A stretch of 5,545 nt of DNA from Nitrospirales bacterium. GTDB taxonomy: Bacteria > Nitrospirota > Nitrospiria > Nitrospirales > UBA8639. Positions 1 to 4,192 of this stretch are shown piece by piece. The notes under the pieces are model-generated. The model did not search any database and was not told where the DNA came from. It worked only from the letters and a program-made list of their open reading frames with translations. The stretch lies in contig JAJDBO010000185.1 in the NCBI GenBank assembly GCA_029261305.1, forward strand, positions 1 to 5,545. The letters are read 5' to 3'. Made by a program: the position numbers and the translations under genes. The number at the start of each line of letters is the position of its first letter. Positions within the stretch are counted from its first letter, which is position 1.

Positions 1-90
1 AGCCGTCGTGATGATACCAATCATCACACTTGTTCGATTGATGCGAATATTCACGAAGGCTTCTTGGATGAGATAGAGAGGGCGTCTCAT
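1..90 (-). CDS. ftsX: Cell division protein FtsX, N-terminal fragment (3' end beyond the window)
   Basis: FtsX is the polytopic inner-membrane subunit of the FtsEX complex, which relays ATP hydrolysis by FtsE to periplasmic cell-wall hydrolases during division. Only the first 30 codons are visible. They begin MRRPLYLIQEAFVNIRINR and run into a hydrophobic stretch (VMIGIITTA) that would open the first membrane segment. The pattern of a short basic start, then an 'EA..NI..NR' segment, then the first transmembrane helix is typical of FtsX. The ATG at 88-90 overlaps the ftsE stop as ATGA, which indicates translational coupling. The frame stays open to the window edge. The identification rests on this short N-terminus plus its position directly after ftsE, so the periplasmic loop and the rest cannot be judged. 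Confidence 0.85.
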   Translation of the reverse strand, partial: MRRPLYLIQEAFVNIRINRTSVMIGIITTA

Positions 91-755
91 GCGGCGGGGC
101 CTTTATCCGACACCATCCGCCCAGCCTGTAGATGCAGGACACGTCCGTTCATTTCTTCAACCACAGATTGATTATGTGTAGCCAACAGCACCGTGGTGCC
201 TCGCGCGTGAATGGTTTTGAACAGCTCGACAATTTCCGAAGTCAACACCGTATCCAAATTTCCCGTTGGTTCATCGGCCAACAATATTATCGGGTTATTC
301 ACGATTGCCCGGGCAATACACACTCGATGTTGTTCACCTGCAGACATCACACCAGTTTGACTCGAGTGTTTATGATCCATCCCTACGGCTTTTAAGGCTT
401 CCCCGACTTTTCGTTTGGACTCAGCCCGCGACACGCCTTGAATGATGAGCGGCAAGGCGACATTTTCAAAGACCGTTTTCTTTGGCAACAATTTAAAGTT
501 CTGCAAAACAAACCCCATTGTTCGCCGCAGGTACGGAATATCCGCCTCTCGCAGCCTGGCGATATTTCGATTCTGGACAAGAATTTGTCCTTCATCTGGA
601 ATCTCGGCGCCAAAAATTAATTTCAGTAGGGTTGTTTTACCGGCTCCGCTTGGCCCCGTCAGTAAAACACATTCCCCCTTCTCGATTCGTACCGTGACAT
701 CATGCAGCGCTGTACACCGCTCAAAAAATTTCGAATCATGGAACAATTGAATCAT
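87..755 (-). CDS. ftsE: Cell division ATP-binding protein FtsE (ABC ATPase)
   Basis: Cytoplasmic ATPase of the FtsEX divisome complex, 222 residues, the usual length for FtsE. Visible motifs in order are: N-terminus MIQLFHDSK, typical of the family; Walker A GPSGAGKT (34-41); Q-loop Gln at about 85 (VLQNFKLLP); ABC signature SAGEQ (138-142); Walker B ILLADEP (157-163) with catalytic Glu162; D-loop GNLD (165-168); and H-loop His194 (ATHN). The signature departs from the usual SGGEQ by a Gly-to-Ala change. The ATG at 753-755 is chosen because it aligns with the family start and an in-frame stop lies a few codons upstream. No Shine-Dalgarno is evident before it. The MacB/LolD-type ATPases are close relatives, but the overlapping ftsX start favours FtsE. 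A candidate promoter in the preceding gap suggests ftsEX may be transcribed apart from the upstream operon. Confidence 0.93.
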   Translation of the reverse strand: MIQLFHDSKFFERCTALHDVTVRIEKGECVLLTGPSGAGKTTLLKLIFGAEIPDEGQILVQNRNIARLREADIPYLRRTMGFVLQNFKLLPKKTVFENVALPLIIQGVSRAESKRKVGEALKAVGMDHKHSSQTGVMSAGEQHRVCIARAIVNNPIILLADEPTGNLDTVLTSEIVELFKTIHARGTTVLLATHNQSVVEEMNGRVLHLQAGRMVSDKGPAA

Positions 756-837
756 GAGAATGTTGGGTATTCAAAACCATCATGAACGAAGCCATGGACT
801 CGCATCTGTTCGATCACAACAATCGCTCATTGATAAC

Positions 838-851
838 ACTGGGGGCCCAGT
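838..851. repeat. 14-base palindrome upstream of ftsE
   Basis: The sequence ACTGGGGGCCCAGT has 6-base inverted arms (ACTGGG/CCCAGT on the minus strand) around two bases. It lies 5 bases downstream of the candidate -10 box, about where transcription of ftsEX would start. It could be an operator or a small 5'-end RNA hairpin. No T-run follows on either strand, so it is not an intrinsic terminator. Its function is inference only. Confidence 0.4.
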
Positions 852-855
852 ATGC

Positions 856-882
856 AATATAATTTATACAGCAACGCGTCAA
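856..882 (-). promoter_or_regulatory. Candidate sigma70-type promoter for ftsEX
   Basis: Reading the minus strand, TTGACG (877-882, 5 of 6 to the -35 consensus) is followed after 15 bases by TATATT (856-861, 5 of 6 to the -10 consensus). The spacer is shorter than the ideal 17 and the region is locally AT-rich. It sits in the only sizeable gap inside the window (756-917), between the yraN stop and the ftsE start, where a new transcription unit could begin. The rest of this gap holds only the palindrome at 838-851 and a weak hairpin near 888-909. Confidence 0.4.
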
Positions 883-917
883 AACTGCTCTCTTCCCAGC
901 GAAGGAGAACCAACCGG

Positions 918-1304
918 TTACCATCGAAGATCATCACCAGGGACCTCAAACGCATTCACCACATGCTCCAAATGTCCACCTTGCCGAACATCCTGCTGAT
1001 ACCATATGACATCAAATCTGGATGTACATTGAGACAATTGATGTTGAGCTAAATATTGCGCAGCCAAATGGATTAGACGCTGCTGTTTTTGAGGTGTGAC
1101 GGCATACGAAGCCCCTCCAAACTGATCAGTGCGTCGAGCTTTTACTTCGACAAACACGATCGTGTCATCTTTTTTGGCCACAATATCAAGCTCTCCATTG
1201 GAGAACCTGACATTCCGTCCTAAAATTCGATAACCTTGGCGACGAAGAGAATTTTCAGCAGCGACTTCAGCTTCCTTGCCAAAGACCTGAGAATTGGATG
1301 TCAC
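918..1304 (-). CDS. yraN: YraN family protein (UPF0102, nuclease-like fold)
   Basis: This 128-residue protein belongs to UPF0102. The family has a predicted restriction-endonuclease-like (PD-(D/E)xK) fold, and its role is not firmly established in most bacteria. Visible marks are an N-terminal helix with Gly9-Lys-Glu and Glu17 leading to GYRIL.RN (25-31), GELDIVA (37-43, with Asp40) and VFVEVKAR (50-57, with Glu53 and Lys55 as the ExK pair). A C-terminal RFDVI (96-100) completes the family pattern. The GTG start at 1302-1304 overlaps the rnhB stop as GTGA and has AGGAGG four bases upstream, so it is probably coupled to rnhB translation. Placement directly after rnhB is common. The C-terminal tail after FEV (119-121) is short and acidic, then ends. 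Confidence 0.92.
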   Translation of the reverse strand: MTSNSQVFGKEAEVAAENSLRRQGYRILGRNVRFSNGELDIVAKKDDTIVFVEVKARRTDQFGGASYAVTPQKQQRLIHLAAQYLAQHQLSQCTSRFDVIWYQQDVRQGGHLEHVVNAFEVPGDDLRW

Positions 1305-1960
1305 ACATCCTCCTGATGAATGTGAAGAAGAGTTTTGATTGGTTGAAAACTACGCCGGTGAATGGGACTGGGGCCAAACTCTTGAACCAAACGCAGATGC
1401 GTTGGCGTGGGATACCCCTTGTGAATATGAAACTGATATTGTGGATATCGACGATGGTAATCTTGCATCAATCGATCACGATACACTTTAGCAAGAATAG
1501 AAGCTGCGGCAATCGAAAGAGACAATTGATCCCCTTTCACCACAGCACGTTGAGGAATCACGACCCTTGGTAGTGACGTGCCACCATCGATGAGTAAAAA
1601 GTCAGGCTCAACTGGGAGCTGCTCCAAAGCCCGTCTCCAGGCCAGCCTAGTGGCTTCCAGGATATTGATCCTGTCAATTTCCTGTTCTGTGGCGGCTCCT
1701 ATCGCCCATGCGCTTGCCCCTTGTGTAATCCTCTCAAACAAGACCTCACGATTTTCAGGGCTCACTTGTTTGGAATCGTCTAATCCCTCCAACACAAATC
1801 GTCGTGGAAGAATAACAGCAGCGCCAACAACAGGCCCAGCTAGCGGCCCCCTACCGGCCTCATCTAGCCCAGCCACACGTCGATATCCGCAGACACGAGC
1901 CTCTTCCTCAAATAATTGAGTGGGCCCTTCTGTTATCAGTGCAATTGAGTCCTGTTCCAC
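1301..1960 (-). CDS. rnhB: Ribonuclease HII
   Basis: RNase HII cuts the RNA strand at ribonucleotides in DNA-RNA hybrids, including single misincorporated ribonucleotides, using divalent metal in the cytoplasm. The 219 residues show the family motifs: GLDEAGRGPLAGP (31-43) with catalytic Asp33 and Glu34; LDDSKQ (60-65); LLIDG (122-126) with Asp125; KGD (142-144) with Asp144; SIAAASILAKV.RD (149-162); and the C-terminal HKGYPT..H (180-188) and GPSPIHRRSF (196-205). All four expected active-site carboxylates are present. The N-terminal part before residue 30 (LFEEEARVCGYRRVAG) is usual for the longer bacterial form. The start is GTG at 1958-1960, with AAGGG about five bases upstream. It lies 46 bases after rplS and overlaps yraN by four bases. 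Confidence 0.96.
   Translation of the reverse strand: MEQDSIALITEGPTQLFEEEARVCGYRRVAGLDEAGRGPLAGPVVGAAVILPRRFVLEGLDDSKQVSPENREVLFERITQGASAWAIGAATEQEIDRINILEATRLAWRRALEQLPVEPDFLLIDGGTSLPRVVIPQRAVVKGDQLSLSIAAASILAKVYRDRLMQDYHRRYPQYQFHIHKGYPTPTHLRLVQEFGPSPIHRRSFQPIKTLLHIHQEDV
1309..1314 (-). promoter_or_regulatory. Ribosome binding site of yraN
   Basis: A perfect AGGAGG lies inside the last codons of rnhB, only four bases before the GTG at 1302-1304. The spacing is short but supports the GTG start and the GTGA stop-start overlap. No ATG in the yraN frame lies nearby. Confidence 0.6.
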
Positions 1961-2006
1961 GATTGCCCTTCATCGCACGACACAGATATCTTGCACTTGA
2001 AGCGAA

Positions 2007-2435
2007 TTACTCAGCAGTAGTCTCGCCTGCCACTGGTGCTGCCTGTGCAACCGCTGGAGCGGTTTTGGCCGAGGTTTTTTTTACCACACGAGAATATTCT
2101 CGTTCTGGAACCTTGGCCTTCTTCCCAATTTTATCCCTGAGGTAATACAACTTTGCGCGTCTGACCTTACCTTTCCGAACCACCTCAACCTTGGCGATGT
2201 TTGGAGAATTCACTGGGAAAATACGTTCCACCCCAACACTGTAGGAAATCTTTCTCACGGTAAACGTTTCACTAAACTTTTTCCCTTTACGGGCAATCAC
2301 GGTGCCTTCGAACACCTGCACACGTTCTTTTTCGCCCTCAATAACTTTGACATGCACCTTGACATTATCGCCTATTTCAAAGTCTGGCAGGGTGTTTGTT
2401 GGATACGTTTGTTCAAGTTGCTGCAGCCGATTCAT
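2007..2435 (-). CDS. rplS: 50S ribosomal protein L19 (bL19) with extended C-terminus
   Basis: L19 is a 50S subunit protein near the interface with the 30S subunit. The 142 residues carry the family core: MNRLQQLEQ at the start, [15 protein letters not shown] (17-31), [12 protein letters not shown] (33-44), [17 protein letters not shown] (57-74) and [17 protein letters not shown] (91-108). Start choice: the frame can be extended to a GTG at 2454-2456, but ATG 2433-2435 matches the family start and is preceded by GGGAGG nine bases upstream, which the longer reading would turn into codons. L19 is usually about 115 residues. Here some 25 more follow the core, ending in an Ala/Pro/Thr-rich stretch ([21 protein letters not shown] is the approximate extent, 122-142). 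The gene follows trmD after 28 bases as the last member of the classical trmD operon. Confidence 0.96.
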   Translation of the reverse strand: MNRLQQLEQTYPTNTLPDFEIGDNVKVHVKVIEGEKERVQVFEGTVIARKGKKFSETFTVRKISYSVGVERIFPVNSPNIAKVEVVRKGKVRRAKLYYLRDKIGKKAKVPEREYSRVVKKTSAKTAPAVAQAAPVAGETTAE

Positions 2436-2444
2436 GGTCTTGAT

Positions 2445-2450
2445 CCTCCC
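2445..2450 (-). promoter_or_regulatory. Ribosome binding site deciding the rplS start
   Basis: GGGAGG lies within a longer purine run (2445-2453), nine bases before ATG 2433-2435. It argues for this ATG over the GTG seven codons upstream. It has the same spacing as the rpsP site and suggests strong translation of both ribosomal proteins. Confidence 0.7.
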
Positions 2451-2463
2451 CCTCACGCACTAA

Positions 2464-3207
2464 TTAAACTTGCCCACATTCTTGGGATATTTCTACTAAC
2501 AACCGTCGATCTTCTTCTGTTAGGCATTCATCGCGTAACACATCTGGACGCTTACAATATGTATTTCGCAACGATTCTTTTCGCCGCCATAAACGAATAG
2601 CGGCATGATTGCCTGACAACAACACATCAGGCACACCATAGCCACGGACCCCTTCGGGTCTCGTGTAATGCGGATAATCAAGCAGCACGTCCGCAAACGA
2701 ATCCTGTTCAACTGAAGCTGGGTCACCTACGACCCCTGGCACTAAACGTGCCGCTGCATCAATCATCACCATGGCCGGCAACTCACCACCGGTCAAGACA
2801 TAGTCACCGATAGAAATTTCTTCTGGCTCCAACCGAGTGAGCACCCGCTCATCGATGCCCTCATAGTGACCGCAGATCCAGACCAACCGTTTCGACTCAC
2901 GACTAAAATCCATGGCCAGTTGATGTGAAAACGGCACTCCCTGAGGAGAGGGAAAGACTAATCGTAACTCCTGACCTTCAGCCCGCAACGCATCAATGGC
3001 GCGAAAAATTGGTTCAGCTTTCATCACCATACCGCTTCCCCCGCCGTAAGGGGCATCATCAGCAATACGGTGCCGATCATCGATGTAGTCTCGAATATTA
3101 TGCGCGCGAATCCGAACTCGACCGCTTTCCTGCGCACGCTTCAAAATACTTTGAGTCGCAATGCCTTCAATCAACTCTGGAAATAAGGTGAGGACCTCAC
3201 ACTGCAT
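2464..3207 (-). CDS. trmD: tRNA (guanine-N1-)-methyltransferase TrmD
   Basis: TrmD is a homodimeric SPOUT enzyme that uses S-adenosylmethionine to methylate N1 of G37 in tRNAs with G36, preventing +1 frameshifting. Counting from ATG 3205-3207 (247 residues), the motifs are VLTLFPE near the start, YGGGSGMVMK.EPIF (54-68), the knot segments WICGHYEGIDERV (110-122) and IGDYVLTGGELPA (133-145), Arg154 (ARLVPGVVG), Asp169 (EQDSF) and LLDYPHYTRP (175-184). In the characterised E. coli and H. influenzae enzymes the catalytic pair is Arg154/Asp169. The identical numbering supports this start over ATG 3208-3210 or GTG 3211-3213. The usual GGGPGMVM has Ser for Pro here. The start lies 11 bases inside the end of rimM and no clear Shine-Dalgarno precedes it, so translation is probably coupled to rimM. 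Confidence 0.97.
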   Translation of the reverse strand: MQCEVLTLFPELIEGIATQSILKRAQESGRVRIRAHNIRDYIDDRHRIADDAPYGGGSGMVMKAEPIFRAIDALRAEGQELRLVFPSPQGVPFSHQLAMDFSRESKRLVWICGHYEGIDERVLTRLEPEEISIGDYVLTGGELPAMVMIDAAARLVPGVVGDPASVEQDSFADVLLDYPHYTRPEGVRGYGVPDVLLSGNHAAIRLWRRKESLRNTYCKRPDVLRDECLTEEDRRLLVEISQECGQV

Positions 3208-3787
3208 CATCACCAGACCATTCTTTCTTGGGTACCACGATCATCTCTTGGCCAGGGATATCAACCTTGACAAACATTTTTTTCAAGGCTGGCAAAAGGT
3301 ACTCCCGACCCTGCCCTCGAATCACAAACAAGTGTTGAGCTGGAGTTTCAATGACTTCCTCTAAAACTCCCAGCACATTTCCTGATTCTTCCTTCACCGT
3401 AAGGCCAATCAATTCAAATTGGTAATGATGACCCTCTGGCGCAGGAGGAACCTCACTTTGAGGAATTTTCAACCAAGCTCCACGAAAGGCTCCTGCTTCC
3501 TCAGGCGAAGAGAACGCTGTAAACCTCACCAAGTAGGATCGTCCTTCACACTGAACATCAGCGACCTCAGTGATAAGAGTGTCACCGGAAACTGTTTCGA
3601 GTCTCACCTCACGTAAGTTTTCCAACCGGCCTGGGACATCGGTGAGGGAAAGCACTCGGACCTGCCCTCGCACACCAAATGGCTTCACAATTTTCCCAAC
3701 AGTCACGAACTCAGTTTCGTGCATCATGTCACTATGGACAGCGGGCATGTCATGAATTCCAAGTAGGTTGGGTAGCCTATGTTTCAT
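3197..3787 (-). CDS. rimM: Ribosome maturation factor RimM
   Basis: RimM binds ribosomal protein S19 and assists late maturation of the 30S head. The N-terminal RimM barrel is marked by FVTVGKIVKPFGVRGQVRV (27-45) and LTDVPGRL (48-55), with SSPEEAGAFRGAWLKI (93-108) closing the domain. The C-terminal PRC barrel follows, with FELIGLTV (124-131), G.VLG.LEEV (136-145), YLLPALK (163-169) and VDIPGQEMIVV (175-185). The first ATG (3785-3787) has GGGAG seven bases upstream and gives 196 residues. Most relatives begin near residue 22-25, so Met21 or Met22 (about 175 residues, no visible Shine-Dalgarno) are alternatives. The conserved Tyr-Tyr pair near the second domain is His121-Tyr122 here. The gene follows rpsP by 51 bases and overlaps trmD. 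Confidence 0.94.
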   Translation of the reverse strand: MKHRLPNLLGIHDMPAVHSDMMHETEFVTVGKIVKPFGVRGQVRVLSLTDVPGRLENLREVRLETVSGDTLITEVADVQCEGRSYLVRFTAFSSPEEAGAFRGAWLKIPQSEVPPAPEGHHYQFELIGLTVKEESGNVLGVLEEVIETPAQHLFVIRGQGREYLLPALKKMFVKVDIPGQEMIVVPKKEWSGDDAV

Positions 3788-3791
3788 TAAG

Positions 3792-3816
3792 GCACTCCCA
3801 ACTTTGTGGGGAGGGC
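3792..3816 (-). promoter_or_regulatory. Hairpin covering the rimM Shine-Dalgarno
   Basis: In the rpsP-rimM gap the transcript can pair CUCCC (3809-3813) with GGGAG (3795-3799) around a 9-base loop. After one mismatch, two more G-C pairs extend the stem. The GGGAG arm is the Shine-Dalgarno of the first rimM ATG, with spacing seven, so folding would hide it. No U-run follows, which argues against a terminator. The pairing is read directly; the regulatory role is inferred. Confidence 0.45.
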
Positions 3817-3838
3817 AACCTATAGTAGAGGAAGGAAC

Positions 3839-4111
3839 CTATGATTTCTTTTTTGATTCTTCAAAAGTCTTCCAAATACCAGACCGACGTAAAAGCGTTC
3901 GCACCGTCACCGATGGTTGCGCACCTTTTTGAAGCCAATCTAACACTCGTTCGGCTTTTAATTCAGTGGCTGCAGGCTCCTTCAAAGGATCATGCGTGCC
4001 TAGCACCTCAAGAGCCCGTCCATCCCGTCGCATCCTCGAATCAACAGCTACCACTCGATAAAATGGACGTTTGTGTCGGCCCATTCGACTTAATCGTAAA
4101 TGTACTGCCAC
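3839..4111 (-). CDS. rpsP: 30S ribosomal protein S16 (bS16)
   Basis: S16 is a small 30S protein needed for early assembly. The 90 residues match the family throughout: LRLSRMGRHKRPFYRVVAVDSR (5-26, the hallmark), RRDGRALEVLGTHDP (28-42), ERVLDWLQKGAQPS.TVRTLL (54-74) and a basic Lys-rich end. The length is normal. The GTG start at 4109-4111 has AGGAGG nine bases upstream and aligns with the family N-terminus. No KH-domain gene separates it from rimM. It is preceded by an 81-base gap after ffh with no consensus promoter, so it may be co-transcribed with ffh or use a weak promoter in that gap. Confidence 0.97.
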   Translation of the reverse strand: MAVHLRLSRMGRHKRPFYRVVAVDSRMRRDGRALEVLGTHDPLKEPAATELKAERVLDWLQKGAQPSVTVRTLLRRSGIWKTFEESKKKS

Positions 4112-4120
4112 TAGCTGACT

Positions 4121-4126
4121 CCTCCT
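4121..4126 (-). promoter_or_regulatory. Ribosome binding site of rpsP
   Basis: A perfect AGGAGG lies nine bases before the GTG start at 4109-4111. It supports the GTG codon and predicts efficient translation. Confidence 0.75.
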
Positions 4127-4192
4127 ATTCTAATATAGTCCAGAATTCACAAAAGCTTGTCACTATACCTTATTTGGAATGAAAAAATATAC

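Noticed and set aside
442..750. Plus-strand 102-codon open frame opposite ftsE, and similar plus-strand frames opposite rnhB, rpsP, trmD and ffh.
   Set aside because: They lie antisense to clearly conserved genes, show no recognisable domains and have low-complexity composition. They are shadows of the real coding strand.
791..796. CCATGG palindrome with partly matching flanks upstream of ftsE.
   Set aside because: The flanks pair only with mismatches and wobbles, and a 6-base palindrome is expected by chance.
881..909. Weak hairpin (stem TTCT-CTTC with one bulge, loop GCTGG) followed by CAG then TTTT on the minus strand after yraN, as a possible intrinsic terminator.
   Set aside because: The stem is bulged and AU-rich, the U-tract has only four bases and is separated by three bases, and it overlaps the candidate -35 box. 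This is too weak to call.
2058..2083. Plus-strand GAGCGGTTTTGGCCGAGG followed by a run of T, resembling a plus-strand terminator.
   Set aside because: It lies inside the rplS coding sequence, no plus-strand gene ends there, and the T-run encodes part of the Lys-rich L19 tail.
2436..2456. Longer rplS reading frame from GTG 2454-2456.
   Set aside because: The extra codons are the Shine-Dalgarno purine run itself, and L19 proteins start at the MNRL-type N-terminus.
3208..3213. Upstream trmD starts GTG 3211-3213 and ATG 3208-3210.
   Set aside because: Starting at ATG 3205-3207 aligns the N-terminus with the family and puts the catalytic residues at Arg154 and Asp169, as in characterised TrmD. 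The difference is only one or two residues.
4132..4167. Possible rpsP promoter in the ffh-rpsP gap: TATAGT at 4162-4167, or GTGACA with TATATT at 4132-4137.
   Set aside because: TATAGT has no -35 box at a proper distance, and the GTGACA/TATATT pair is 20 bases apart. AT-rich gaps often contain such matches by chance.
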